From: Curvibacter gracilis ATCC BAA-807
Lineage (GTDB): Bacteria > Pseudomonadota > Gammaproteobacteria > Burkholderiales > Burkholderiaceae_C
DNA length: 64,000 nt
Assembly: GCF_000518645.1 (NCBI RefSeq)
Contig: NZ_KI912466.1
Span: 496,988-560,987, forward strand
Direction: 5' to 3'
Part shown: positions 16,648 through 26,754 of the stretch, one piece after another
How positions within the stretch are numbered: the stretch's first letter is position 1
How the letters are laid out: every line of letters begins with the position of its first letter
The notes under the pieces: model-generated
Database searches by the model: none
What the model was told of the DNA's origin: nothing
Seen by the model: the letters and a program-made list of their open reading frames with translations, nothing else
Position numbers and translations under genes: made by a program

Positions 16648-17930
16648 CCCAAGCCCAGTTGCCCGGCCAGCCCCATATTTCGTACCGTGACCAGATCCTG
16701 ACCGTCGAAGGCGTGGCCAGCCCCGAGCTCGCCCAGCGCTTCGGCACCCCTCTGTTTGTCTACTCCAAGGCCTCCATGCTGGCGGCACTGGCCGCCTACC
16801 AGCGCGGCTTTGCCGGTCGCAAGGCGCAGATCTGCTACGCCATGAAGGCCAACTCGTCGCTGGCCATCCTGCAACTCTTTGCCCAGGCCGGCTGCGGTTT
16901 CGACATCGTCTCGGGCGGCGAACTGGCCCGGGTGCAGGCCGCGGGCGCCGATGTGTCCAAAGTGATCTTCTCGGGCGTCGGCAAGACCCGCGCCGAAATG
17001 CGCCTGGCCCTGCAGGCCGGCATCGGCTGCTTCAACGTCGAAAGCGAGGCCGAACTCGAAGTGCTGAACGCGGTGGCCCTTGAACTGGGCACCACCGCGC
17101 CGGTGAGCATCCGCGTCAACCCCAATGTCGACGCCAAGACCCACCCCTACATCTCCACCGGCCTCAAGGGCAACAAGTTCGGCGTGGCGCACGATCGCGC
17201 CCTGGCCACCTACCAGCGCGCGGCCAGCCTGCCCGGCCTGAAGGTGGTGGGCATCGACTGCCACATCGGCTCGCAGATCACCCAGGTCGACCCCTACCTG
17301 GATGCCATGGACCGTGTGCTTGATCTGGTCGAAGCGATCGAGCGGGCCGGCATTCCCATCCACCACATCGACTTCGGTGGTGGCCTGGGCATCAACTACA
17401 ACGGCGACACGCCGCCCGAGGCCGATGCCCTGTGGGCCCAATTGCTGGCCAAGCTCGATGCGCGCGGCTTTGGCCAGCGCCAGCTGATGATCGAGCCCGG
17501 CCGCTCCCTGGTGGGCAACGCCGGTCTGTGCCTGACCGAAGTGCTCTACCTGAAGCCTGGCGAGCAGAAGAACTTCTGCATCGTCGATGCGGCCATGAAC
17601 GACCTGCCCCGCCCGGCCATGTACGAGGCCTACCACGCCATCGTGCCCGTCCAGGCTGACGACAGCGCCACCACCACCCCTTACGACGTGGTGGGACCGG
17701 TGTGTGAAAGCGGCGACTGGCTTGGCCGTGACCGCACGCTGGCAGTGGCCCAGGGCGACCTGCTGGCGGTGCTGTCCACCGGCGCGTACTGCATGAGCAT
17801 GTCCAGCAACTACAACACCCGTGGGCGCCTGGCCGAGGTGCTGGTGGACGGCGACCAAGCCCACCTGATCCGCCGGCGTGAGACCGCTGCCGACACCTTC
17901 GCGCTGGAAAACCTGCTCCCAAATGGCTGA
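16644..17930 (+). CDS. lysA: diaminopimelate decarboxylase
   Basis: LysA makes lysine from meso-diaminopimelate with PLP. The 428-residue protein shows CYAMKANSS near residue 67 (PLP lysine), GGELARV, HIGSQI and DFGGGLGINY. Its substrate-site motifs are EPGRSLVGNAG and CESGDWLG. The ATG overlapping the lptM stop gives the standard N-terminus (ISYRDQILTVEGV). It is an alanine-racemase-fold enzyme of the cytosol, last gene of a two-gene operon. Confidence 0.95.
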   Translation: MTQAQLPGQPHISYRDQILTVEGVASPELAQRFGTPLFVYSKASMLAALAAYQRGFAGRKAQICYAMKANSSLAILQLFAQAGCGFDIVSGGELARVQAAGADVSKVIFSGVGKTRAEMRLALQAGIGCFNVESEAELEVLNAVALELGTTAPVSIRVNPNVDAKTHPYISTGLKGNKFGVAHDRALATYQRAASLPGLKVVGIDCHIGSQITQVDPYLDAMDRVLDLVEAIERAGIPIHHIDFGGGLGINYNGDTPPEADALWAQLLAKLDARGFGQRQLMIEPGRSLVGNAGLCLTEVLYLKPGEQKNFCIVDAAMNDLPRPAMYEAYHAIVPVQADDSATTTPYDVVGPVCESGDWLGRDRTLAVAQGDLLAVLSTGAYCMSMSSNYNTRGRLAEVLVDGDQAHLIRRRETAADTFALENLLPNG

Positions 17931-17942
17931 TTTACGCAGATC

Positions 17943-17990
17943 AAAGGCATTGATGTGCATCAAATCACAGAAATGCCTTTTCCGTACAGT
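17943..17990 (+). promoter_or_regulatory. FNR/CRP-family box and -10 element (class II layout)
   Basis: A perfect FNR consensus, TTGAT-GTGC-ATCAA, occupies 17950-17963. A -10-like TACAGT lies at 17985-17990. The 21-bp gap between them is what a class II FNR-activated promoter needs (box centred near -41.5). An 8-bp inverted repeat (17943-17950 with 17973-17980) flanks the box and, with the T's after it, could double as the lysA terminator. Confidence 0.7.
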
Positions 17991-18028
17991 GCAGCTTCCG
18001 GCCGTGTCGATGGCCGCAGGGAACAAGC

Positions 18029-18856
18029 ATGCCTTTGGAACTTTACCGTGACGCGGATCACGCCTGCCTGATGTTCACCGACCTCATCGAGGAAGGGGGT
18101 CAGGCGGTGCAGGCGAACCAGTTCCTGATCGTGGACGATGGCACGGGCGCCATCATCGACCCAGGTGGCAACCTGGCGTTCAACGAGCTGTTCCTGGGCA
18201 TGTCCAAGCACTTCCCTCCCAGCAAGCTCAGCTACCTGCTGGCCTCGCACGCCGACCCCGACATCATTGCCTCGCTGGACCGCTGGATGACCTCCACCCG
18301 CGCCAAGCTGGTGATCTCGCGCATCTGGGAGCGTTTTGCGCCCCACTTTGCCAAAGTGGGCAAGACTGAAGACCGCGTGATCGGCGTGCCTGACGGCGGC
18401 GGCAAGCTGCGCATCGGGCGCCATGAAATGTGGCTGCTGCCCGCGCACTTCATGCATTCCGAGGGCAACTTCCAGTTCTACGACCCGGTCAGCCGCATCC
18501 TGTTCACCGGCGATCTGGGCGTGTCACTGACCACCGGCCAGCAGGCCCAGAAGTTCGTCACCGACCTGACGGACCACATCCCCTTGATGGAGGGCTTTCA
18601 CCGGCGGTACATGGTCTCCAACAAGATCCTGCGTCTGTGGGTGCGCATGGCGCGCCAGCTCGACATCAGCATGCTGGTGCCCCAGCATGGCGCCCCCATC
18701 GTGGGCCAGGTGGCGATCAACCAGTTCTTTGACTGGCTGGAGAACCTGATGTGCGGCATCGACCTGTTTGATGACCGCGCCTACCAGTTGCCGACGCTGC
18801 AGATCGACCCGCTGCGCGGCGCCCAACCGGCCCTGCGGGCCGTGGGCGGGCATTGA
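18029..18856 (+). CDS. diiron metallo-beta-lactamase-fold protein (ODP / flavodiiron-like)
   Basis: The 275-residue protein has an MBL fold but not the usual HxHxDH. It instead has SHADPDI (His near 74), as in flavodiiron proteins and the oxygen-binding diiron protein ODP, where a second-shell residue replaces the last His. The other ligands are visible: PAHFMHSEG (near 140), FTGDLG (near 161) and VPQHGAP (near 219). There is no flavodoxin domain, so a sensor or O2-binding role is more likely than an NADH-driven reductase. A perfect FNR box upstream suggests induction under low oxygen. The start has AGGGA six bases before ATG. Confidence 0.8.
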   Translation: MPLELYRDADHACLMFTDLIEEGGQAVQANQFLIVDDGTGAIIDPGGNLAFNELFLGMSKHFPPSKLSYLLASHADPDIIASLDRWMTSTRAKLVISRIWERFAPHFAKVGKTEDRVIGVPDGGGKLRIGRHEMWLLPAHFMHSEGNFQFYDPVSRILFTGDLGVSLTTGQQAQKFVTDLTDHIPLMEGFHRRYMVSNKILRLWVRMARQLDISMLVPQHGAPIVGQVAINQFFDWLENLMCGIDLFDDRAYQLPTLQIDPLRGAQPALRAVGGH

Positions 18857-18869
18857 TCAGGGACCCGGG

Positions 18870-19553
18870 CTAAGCAGCACGCCCCACCCGGCGACGCTTG
18901 AGCCAGGCCTGCTGCAGGCGCCAGCCCAGCAGCGCTGAAATCACCGCGGCATAGACCGCCACCTCGGCAAAGTTGTGCTTGCCGGCCCGCATCCAGAAGA
19001 AATGCAGCAGGCCCAGCAAGGCCACGGCGTACACCAACCGGTGCAGCGCCTGCCAGCGCCGCCCTCCCAGCGCCTTGATGGCGGCATTGAACGAACTCAG
19101 GGCCAGGGGCAGCATCAACACACAGGCCGTGAAGCCCACCAGGATGAAGGGCCGCTTCAGGATGTCCCGCCCGATGTCGCCCCACTCCAGGCCCATGTCG
19201 AACAGGCTGTAGCAGGCCAGGTGCACCAGGGCGTAGAAAAAGGCGAACAGGCCCAGCAGGCGACGAAAGCGGGCCAGCGCCGGCAAACGCCCGATCACCC
19301 GCAGCGGCGTCACCGCCAGCACCCCGCACAGCAGGCGCAGGGTCCAGTCGCCCGTGGCGCGGATCAGGGCCTCGGCCGGGTTGGCACCCAGGCCATCGGT
19401 GGCGGTCAGCGCCACCAGCCAGGCCAGGGGCAGCAACAACAGCACCCAGGCCACAGGCTTGGCCCAGGCCGACAGCAAGGCCGCCGACAGGCTGGCACGC
19501 ACACCGGCCGGCCCGGCAGCCCGGCCGGTCGGAGCAGAGGAGGCAGAACGCAT
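18870..19553 (-). CDS. msrQ: heme-binding membrane subunit MsrQ
   Basis: MsrQ is a haem b membrane protein that passes electrons to MsrP. The 227-residue product has a disordered tail, then about six membrane helices with conserved histidines in FFYALVHLACYSL, LHRLVYAVALLGLLHFFW and WMRAGKHNF. Length and His placement match the YedZ/ferric reductase-like family. It follows msrP by 11 bp and is convergent with the diiron protein gene. Confidence 0.92.
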   Translation of the reverse strand: MRSASSAPTGRAAGPAGVRASLSAALLSAWAKPVAWVLLLLPLAWLVALTATDGLGANPAEALIRATGDWTLRLLCGVLAVTPLRVIGRLPALARFRRLLGLFAFFYALVHLACYSLFDMGLEWGDIGRDILKRPFILVGFTACVLMLPLALSSFNAAIKALGGRRWQALHRLVYAVALLGLLHFFWMRAGKHNFAEVAVYAAVISALLGWRLQQAWLKRRRVGRAA

Positions 19554-19564
19554 GGCGGCAGCGC

Positions 19565-20569
<1,005 letters not shown>

Positions 20570-20645
20570 GGAAGCTCCTTGAAGTTATGCGTTGGTCGGA
20601 GTACGAGCCGCATTCTTTCAAGGATTCGCGAAATTCACCGAAAGT

Positions 20646-21992
20646 TCACAATGTCCCGTAACTGTGAAGGCCACTGAGGAACATGTTGACACCCAGGAAG
20701 GCGAAGGTGGTCACCACCAGCCCGCCCAGGGCCCACCAGGCCGACAGCGTGCCGCGCAGCCCCTTCATGAGCCGCATGTGCAGCCAGGCCGCGTAGTTCA
20801 GCCAGACGATCAGGGCCCAGGTTTCCTTCGGGTCCCAGCTCCAGTAGCCGCCCCAGGCCTCGGCGGCCCACAAGGCGCCCAGCACGGTGGCGATGGTGAA
20901 GAAGGCAAAGCCCACGGCGATCGCCTTGTACATCACGTCGTCCAGCACCTCCAGCGGCGGCAGACGGCGCGCAATGCGCTCGCGGGCGAACAGAATGCCC
21001 GCCACCACCAGCGCCGAGATCGCAAAGTACACCACCCAGTAGCTGCCGCCGGCCTCATTCGTGCTGCGGCGGAACACCATGGGCTCGAAGCACAGAACAA
21101 TGCCCAGCAGCCACAGCGGGGTCAGCTTGTACCAGCGCTTCTCGCCCGCCTGCTGCTTGATCAGGTAGGCAAAGGCCACCATGGCCGACAAGGCAAAGGT
21201 GCCGTAGCCGATGAAATTGGCCGGCACATGCAGTTTCATCCACCAGCTTTTCAGGGCCGGCACCAGGGGCTGGATCTCATGCGCCTCGCGCACCACCGTG
21301 TACCACAGCAGAAAACCCACGGCCGCGCTCACCACCAGCATCACAAAAGCACCCAGGGCCCGGGTCTTGTACTGGGCCTCGAAGTAGAGGTAGAACACCG
21401 TGGTGATCCAGCAGAACAGCACGAACACCTCGTACAGATTGCTGACCGGGATGTGCCCGATGTCAGCCCCCAGCAGGTAGCTTTCATACCAGCGCACCAT
21501 GGTGCCCGTCAGGGCCATCACCACCGACGCCCAGGCCAGGCGCGAGCCCGTCAGCTCCATGGTGGCCCCATGCGGGCCACCGACCAGGCCCAGCCAGTAA
21601 AAGATGGTGCTCATGAAGACCAGCATGCTCATCCACAGGATGGCCGACTGGCTTGACAGGAAGTACTTGAGCCAGAACACCGTGTCCGCCCGCGCCAGCG
21701 TGGGCGCCTCGCCACTCGCGTGGTAGGACGAGATGGCCAGCAGGCTCAAGCCCGCCACGCCCACCATCAACACGGCCAGCGGACGCCAGAACCAGCCCAG
21801 CCAGATCGCGGCCGGCACGGCGGCGATCAGGATGCCGGTTTCATAGACATCCATGGCCTGCCCGTACATCGACAGGGTGGCGCCCCCGGCGGCCAGCACC
21901 AGGGCGGCAAACAGCCAGTCCAGCCAGGATCGGCGTGAAAAAAACCCTTCGCTCAGGGTGATGCTCGTCGTGGGACGGGTCGCGGTGTTCAT
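20646..21992 (-). CDS. ccsB: cytochrome c biogenesis protein CcsB (ResC/CcsA type)
   Basis: This is the haem-handling membrane subunit of system II cytochrome c maturation. The 448-residue protein has multiple membrane helices and the tryptophan-rich WWD segment (WGGYWSWDPKETWALIVW). It also has conserved histidines (KLHVPANFIGYGTFAL; NYAAWLHMRL) that bring haem across the membrane. It starts 17 bp after resB ends, in the same operon. The presence of ResB and CcsB as separate genes is typical of betaproteobacteria. Confidence 0.93.
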   Translation of the reverse strand: MNTATRPTTSITLSEGFFSRRSWLDWLFAALVLAAGGATLSMYGQAMDVYETGILIAAVPAAIWLGWFWRPLAVLMVGVAGLSLLAISSYHASGEAPTLARADTVFWLKYFLSSQSAILWMSMLVFMSTIFYWLGLVGGPHGATMELTGSRLAWASVVMALTGTMVRWYESYLLGADIGHIPVSNLYEVFVLFCWITTVFYLYFEAQYKTRALGAFVMLVVSAAVGFLLWYTVVREAHEIQPLVPALKSWWMKLHVPANFIGYGTFALSAMVAFAYLIKQQAGEKRWYKLTPLWLLGIVLCFEPMVFRRSTNEAGGSYWVVYFAISALVVAGILFARERIARRLPPLEVLDDVMYKAIAVGFAFFTIATVLGALWAAEAWGGYWSWDPKETWALIVWLNYAAWLHMRLMKGLRGTLSAWWALGGLVVTTFAFLGVNMFLSGLHSYGTL

Positions 21993-22009
21993 GGGGTCGA
22001 CTCCGGGGT

Positions 22010-24205
22010 TCAGTTCGGGGCGGGTCCCTCGGCAGCGTCACGCGACGCGGGTGCCAGGCCCAGCAGCTTGATTTTCAGGTGTTCGAATTCACGGTCGCCA
22101 TCCATGGTCTTGCGGTTGCTGGACAAGGCCATCGTGGCACGGGTGCCGCCAGACTCGGGGCGCACCCAGATCCAGACACGGCGTTCGCGCACGTACAGCA
22201 TGGCAAAGACCCCCAGAATCAGCAAGGCGCAGCCCAGATAGACCACCGTCTTGCCAGGGGCACGCGCCACCTGGAACACGCTGGCCTGCACCTGGGTGAA
22301 GTCTTTCAACACAAAGGTCAGCGGCACCGGGTAGGCCTGCACGTCGCTGAGCGACAGCACGGCCTGGGTCATGAAGGCCTGGGTCTTGGCCTCGTTGGGC
22401 CAGGGTTTCAGGCCGGCCTGCTCGCGGCTCAGTTGCTCCAGCTGGAACAGCACCCCGTTGAGGATGCGGATCAGCACCTCGCCCGCGCGGGGGCGCTCGG
22501 CCTCGGGCACATTGGACTCGATGAAATCGGCCACCGCCTGCAAACCACCCGCGGGGCGATCCGAACCCTTGGCCGCGGCCGGGTTGCCGGCAAACAGATC
22601 CAGGGCCCGGCTGGCCGAGGCCTGCAGCTGGCGGGCCAGCTCCGGTTTGCTGGGGTCGATGGCCAGGGCCACATAGCGGGCCACGGCCTGCTCGCGCAGT
22701 TTGGGCTGGCCCAGGGCCTTGCGCAGGCGCAAAAAGCTGTCCATGCCACCTTGGTCATCCACCGGCACCCGCAGGTAGCGGAACGGTTCGGCTGGCGTCT
22801 CGCGCATGCCCAGCAGCATCACCGGCGCGCCACCGTCGCCCATGTCGACCGGCAGCATGTAATTGTGGAACTCGCGGGCCTGGCCGGCCGCGTCACGCAG
22901 CTTGTAGGTGATGCTGGGGCCCACGTTGCGCAGCTCCTTCTTGGTCATCACCTTGTTGGCCGCCCCCAGACGGGCCTCCACCGAGTCGCGCAGATCAACC
23001 TTGCGCACATCCACGCCCGAACCTGAAGGCCCGCCCTGGCCGGCAAAGTTTTCCACGTTGATCACGCGCAGCGCGCTGAACTCGAGGTTGAACTTCTCGC
23101 CGGTCTGGCTGCGGGTCAGGCCGGTGCTGCCGCCGATCACGCCCTCGACCTCGAAGCGCGCGCCGTCTGAGTCCAGCGGCAAGGCCTGCAGGCGCACCTT
23201 GGAGCCGCCGTCGTCAAAGCTCGATTGGTAGATCTCGATGCCGTGGTAGTTGACGGGGTGGTTCACCTCCACCCGCGCCTCGGTCAGCGCACCGGTGGCC
23301 TTGTCGTGGATCACGATCTCGCTGGCAAACAGCTTGGGCATGCCGGTGGAGTAGTGCTCGACGATGAATTTCTTGAGCTCCACCGCAAACGGCAGCTCCT
23401 GCAGCAGCACGCCATCCGACTGGTTCAGGATGGCGGTGCTCGACTGCGTGCCCTCGGCCACCATCAGGTTGCCGCGGAAGGTGGGGTTGTTTTCGCTCAG
23501 GCGGTGACGGGCGGGCACGTCGGCAATCAGGCCGGCACCGGCGTAAGGCGCCTTGCCGTTGAACCACATCTGGGCGCGCACGATCAGGTCGCCGTCCAGC
23601 AAGCCGCCCAGGCAGATCAGCACGATGGCCGAGTGCGCGGCGATGTAGCCCAGCTTGTTGGCCGCCCCCGCCTTGGCCGCCACCATCCAGCCGGTGCCGG
23701 GGCCTGCAGCGGTGTCACGCGGTTGCAGGCGCACCTTCCAGCCGCCCTGCACCAGGCCCTCGCCCAGGCGCCGGGCCAGCCCCTCGGGGGCTTCAGAGAA
23801 ATCGGCCTCGGCATGCTGGCCGAAGGCGCGCAGGCTCTGCTCGCGGATGTTTTCCTTGAAGGTCTTCAGGTCGACCAGGATCTTGGGGGTGTTGCGGGCG
23901 ATGCACAGCGAGGTGCTGACCACCAGAAAGCCCAGGATCAGCAAAAACCACCAGGCGCTGTACACCGAGTAGAGGTGCAGCTCGCCAAACAACTGGGCCC
24001 AGAAGGGGCCGAACTGGTTCACATAGTTGACCGCCGGCTGGTTCTGCTGCAGCACGGTGCCGATGACCGAAGCAATGCAGATGACGGTCAACAGCGAGAT
24101 GGCAAAGCGCATCGACGACAGCAGGTCCACCAGCACCTTGAGGCGCTCGGGGCGGCTGCGCGGGGGCTGCGCCTGCGGGCCGGTTTCAGCAAGGGGAAGA
24201 GACAT
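22010..24205 (-). CDS. resB: cytochrome c biogenesis protein ResB
   Basis: ResB is the partner of CcsB, with a large periplasmic domain that helps attach haem to apocytochromes. The 731-residue product starts MSLPLAETGPQ. It has three N-terminal membrane helices (SSMRFAISLLTVICIASVIG; a second near residue 85; a third near 200). A long periplasmic domain with INVENFAGQGG follows, then a last helix near the C-terminus (VVYLGCALLILGVFAMLYV). I chose ATG at 24203-24205; the longer reading would run through the upstream terminator. Confidence 0.93.
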   Translation of the reverse strand: MSLPLAETGPQAQPPRSRPERLKVLVDLLSSMRFAISLLTVICIASVIGTVLQQNQPAVNYVNQFGPFWAQLFGELHLYSVYSAWWFLLILGFLVVSTSLCIARNTPKILVDLKTFKENIREQSLRAFGQHAEADFSEAPEGLARRLGEGLVQGGWKVRLQPRDTAAGPGTGWMVAAKAGAANKLGYIAAHSAIVLICLGGLLDGDLIVRAQMWFNGKAPYAGAGLIADVPARHRLSENNPTFRGNLMVAEGTQSSTAILNQSDGVLLQELPFAVELKKFIVEHYSTGMPKLFASEIVIHDKATGALTEARVEVNHPVNYHGIEIYQSSFDDGGSKVRLQALPLDSDGARFEVEGVIGGSTGLTRSQTGEKFNLEFSALRVINVENFAGQGGPSGSGVDVRKVDLRDSVEARLGAANKVMTKKELRNVGPSITYKLRDAAGQAREFHNYMLPVDMGDGGAPVMLLGMRETPAEPFRYLRVPVDDQGGMDSFLRLRKALGQPKLREQAVARYVALAIDPSKPELARQLQASASRALDLFAGNPAAAKGSDRPAGGLQAVADFIESNVPEAERPRAGEVLIRILNGVLFQLEQLSREQAGLKPWPNEAKTQAFMTQAVLSLSDVQAYPVPLTFVLKDFTQVQASVFQVARAPGKTVVYLGCALLILGVFAMLYVRERRVWIWVRPESGGTRATMALSSNRKTMDGDREFEHLKIKLLGLAPASRDAAEGPAPN

Positions 24206-24227
24206 GGTGTCGCCAGGGCCTGATGCA

Positions 24228-24262
24228 AACAAAAAGGGCGGGCCGCAGATGAGGCCCGCCCT
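24228..24262 (-). terminator. Rho-independent terminator behind cytochrome c4
   Basis: AGGGCGGGCC (24235-24244) pairs perfectly with GGCCCGCCCT (24253-24262) around an 8-nt loop. Reading the minus strand, the stem is followed by TTTTTGTTTG. It lies only about 23 bp before the resB start codon. Confidence 0.85.
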
Positions 24263-24311
24263 GCTGAGGGAGAGAAAACGGGCAGAGGTTCCGTGAACCT
24301 CAGCCCGAGGA

Positions 24312-24941
24312 TCAATGCAGGCCGGCGATGTAGTCGGCCACGGCCTTGATTTCGCGGTCGTTGAGCTTGGCAGCCACACCCGTCATCTGGATGCTGTTCT
24401 TGCGCACACCGTCGCGGAAGGCGGTCAGCTGGGCTGCGGTGTATTCGGCCTGCTGGCCTGCCAGGCGCGGGTACTGGGCCGGGATGCCGGCGCCGTTCGG
24501 GCTGTGGCAGCCGGCGCAGGCAGCGATCTGACGGTCGGCGATGCCGCCGCGGTAGATGCGCTCACCCAGGGTGACCAGGTCTTTTTCCTTGGCAAAGCCG
24601 GGCTTGGCCTTGTTCTTGGAGACCCAGGCGGCGATGTTCTTCATGTCGTCGTCGCTGAGCGCAGCGACCATGCCGCTCATGACGGCGTTGGCACGCTGAC
24701 CGGACTTGAACTCACGCAGTTGCTTGACCAGGTAGTCGGGGTGCTGTTGCGCCAGCTTCGGGTAGGCCGGGGTGCCCGAGTTGCCATCAGCCCCGTGGCA
24801 GGCGGCGCAGGTGGCAAAGCTTGCCTCGCCCTTGACCAGATCAGGCTTGGCCGCTGCAGCGGGTTTTTCTTCAGCAGCACAGGCCGAAAAAGCGGAGGCG
24901 GCCAGCACGGCGGCGCTGAGCAAAGTAGCGATCAACTTCAT
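24312..24941 (-). CDS. dihaem cytochrome c4
   Basis: This periplasmic electron carrier has two cytochrome c domains, each with a CxxCH site: CAACH near residue 47 and CAGCH near residue 140. Each is followed by a candidate axial Met. The product of 209 residues has a signal peptide (MKLIATLLSAAVLAAS...SACA). I chose the ATG at 24939-24941; a TTG four codons upstream is less likely. It probably delivers electrons to a terminal oxidase. Its neighbours resB-ccsB mature such cytochromes. Confidence 0.92.
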   Translation of the reverse strand: MKLIATLLSAAVLAASAFSACAAEEKPAAAAKPDLVKGEASFATCAACHGADGNSGTPAYPKLAQQHPDYLVKQLREFKSGQRANAVMSGMVAALSDDDMKNIAAWVSKNKAKPGFAKEKDLVTLGERIYRGGIADRQIAACAGCHSPNGAGIPAQYPRLAGQQAEYTAAQLTAFRDGVRKNSIQMTGVAAKLNDREIKAVADYIAGLH

Positions 24942-24983
24942 ATCGTGGCTCAATGATGTTAGGGGCGCAAAACCACTCGATTC

Positions 24984-24989
24984 TACAAT
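24984..24989 (+). promoter_or_regulatory. possible -10 element for engB
   Basis: TACAAT lies 26 bp before the engB ATG in the divergent gap with the cytochrome c4 gene. No good -35 stands at normal spacing. AGGAA at about 24998 could serve as the ribosome-binding site, though it is somewhat far from the start. Confidence 0.3.
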
Positions 24990-25015
24990 GAGGCTTCAGG
25001 AATACTTCCATTTTG

Positions 25016-25789
25016 ATGACAAACCGCTCCACATCCGCCCCGGCCAAGGCCGCCCGTCCCTCTGCGCCGACCCCCTCCACCGAGGCCAAGGCGGCCCTGG
25101 GCTGGATGCACACGGCCCGCTTTCTGACCACCGCTGCCCAATTGCACCACCTGCCGCCGCTGCAGGTGCCTGAAATCGCTTTCGTGGGCCGCTCCAACGC
25201 CGGCAAGTCCACCTGCATCAACACCTTGACGCAGCAAAAGCAACTGGCCTTCGCCTCCAAGAAGCCTGGCCGCACCCAGCACATCAACCTGTTCTCCCTC
25301 GGGCGCCAGGGTGAGACCGATGCCGTGCTGGCCGACCTGCCCGGCTACGGCTACGCCGCCGTGCCCAAGGACGACAAGATCCGCTGGCAGCGCGTGATGG
25401 CCAACTACCTGGTCAGCCGCGAGAACCTCAAGGGCATCGTGATGATGTGCGACCCGCGCCTGGGCCTGACCGAGCTGGACGAAACCCTGCTCGAAGTCAT
25501 CCGCCCGCGCGTCGAAGAGGGCCTGAAATTCCTGGTGCTGCTGACCAAGGCCGACAAGCTGACCCGCTCCGAAGGCGCCAAGGCGCTGTCGATTGCGCGA
25601 CTGAACGCGGGCGGCGGCGAGGTGAAACTCTTCTCCGCGCTCAAGCGCATCGGCATCGAAGACACCGCACACCTGCTGTGGCAGTGGACCCACCCCCCGG
25701 TGGCCGCCACTGATCTGGCAGACGCCACGCCCGAACCTGCCGCCGAGCCCCCAGCCGACACCCCGCCCGCCGAGCCCGAAGTGGACTGA
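25016..25789 (+). CDS. engB: ribosome biogenesis GTP-binding protein EngB (YihA/YsxC)
   Basis: EngB is a Ras-like GTPase needed for maturation of the large ribosomal subunit. The 257-residue protein shows G1 GRSNAGKST near residue 57, a G2 threonine in KKPGRTQH, G3 DLPGYG near 108 and G4 TKADK near 177. It is longer than usual because of a Pro/Ala-rich N-terminal extension of about 35 residues and a low-complexity Pro/Glu C-terminus. The ATG at 25016 is preceded in frame by a TTG that I did not choose. Confidence 0.94.
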   Translation: MTNRSTSAPAKAARPSAPTPSTEAKAALGWMHTARFLTTAAQLHHLPPLQVPEIAFVGRSNAGKSTCINTLTQQKQLAFASKKPGRTQHINLFSLGRQGETDAVLADLPGYGYAAVPKDDKIRWQRVMANYLVSRENLKGIVMMCDPRLGLTELDETLLEVIRPRVEEGLKFLVLLTKADKLTRSEGAKALSIARLNAGGGEVKLFSALKRIGIEDTAHLLWQWTHPPVAATDLADATPEPAAEPPADTPPAEPEVD

Positions 25790-25836
25790 GCACCGGGCCA
25801 GGCCAGGGGCCCCCATCGCCCCAGGAGCCTTCGCCC

Positions 25837-26754
25837 ATGATCGACACCTTTGAACACGCCCTGCCGCATGGCATCACCCTGAGCTGCCGGGCTGCCGGCC
25901 CGGTCGGCGCGCCCGTGCTGCTGTTTCTGCACGGATTCCCTGAAGCCGCCTTTGTCTGGGACCCGCTGCTGCTGCACTTCTCACGCCCCGAGAACGGCGG
26001 CTGGCGCTGCGTGGCACCCAACCTGCGCGGCTACGAACAGTCCAGCCGCCCGCCCGAAGTCGAAGCCTACAAGGCCCGCCTGCTGGTGCAGGATCTGCAG
26101 GCGCTGATCGCCCTCGAATCACCCAAGGCGCCGCTCGGCGCCCTGGTGGCCCACGACTGGGGCGGCGCCGTGGCCTGGAGCCTGGCCAACCAGCACCCCG
26201 AACTGATGCAGCGCCTGGTGATCATCAACTCGCCCCACCCCGGCGCCTTTGTGCGCGAGCTGCGCCACAACCCGGCCCAGCTGGCGGCCAGCGCCTACAT
26301 GAACTTTCTGATCCAGCCCGGGGCCGAAGAGCGCCTGGCCGAAGATGACTTCGCGCGCCTGTGGGGCTTCTTTCAGCGCTTTGGCGCCCAGGGCGAACCG
26401 ACCTGGCTCAGTGAAGACGTCAAGAACCAGTACCGCACGGTGTGGCGCACCAGCCTGCGCGGCGGCTGCAACTACTACCGGGCCTCACCGCTGCGCCCAG
26501 GCGATGCCCACCACCCCGGTGCCGCCGCCCTGGAGCTGCCCGACAGCATGCTGCAGGTGAGCTGCCCCACCCAGGTGCTGTGGGGCCTGGGCGACCACGC
26601 CCTGCTGCCCGGCCTGCTCGACGGCCTGGACGCCTGGGTGCCTCGGCTGCAGGTGCGCCGGCATGACACCGCCAGCCACTGGATCGTGCACGAAGACCCG
26701 GCCTGGGTCATGCAGCAGATCCAGGGCTTTCTCGCCGCCCCAATTCAGCCGTAG
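25837..26754 (+). CDS. alpha/beta hydrolase, epoxide hydrolase-like
   Basis: The 305-residue protein has the oxyanion motif HGFPEAAFVWD near residue 31 and VAHDWGGAVAW near residue 106, where the nucleophile is Asp rather than Ser. It also has a C-terminal SHWIVHEDP near residue 281 with the catalytic His. An Asp nucleophile in HDWGG is the mark of epoxide hydrolases and haloalkane dehalogenases; HGFPE favours the former. The natural substrate is unknown. It follows engB by 47 bp. Its stop overlaps the convergent acyltransferase gene by 10 bp. Confidence 0.85.
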   Translation: MIDTFEHALPHGITLSCRAAGPVGAPVLLFLHGFPEAAFVWDPLLLHFSRPENGGWRCVAPNLRGYEQSSRPPEVEAYKARLLVQDLQALIALESPKAPLGALVAHDWGGAVAWSLANQHPELMQRLVIINSPHPGAFVRELRHNPAQLAASAYMNFLIQPGAEERLAEDDFARLWGFFQRFGAQGEPTWLSEDVKNQYRTVWRTSLRGGCNYYRASPLRPGDAHHPGAAALELPDSMLQVSCPTQVLWGLGDHALLPGLLDGLDAWVPRLQVRRHDTASHWIVHEDPAWVMQQIQGFLAAPIQP

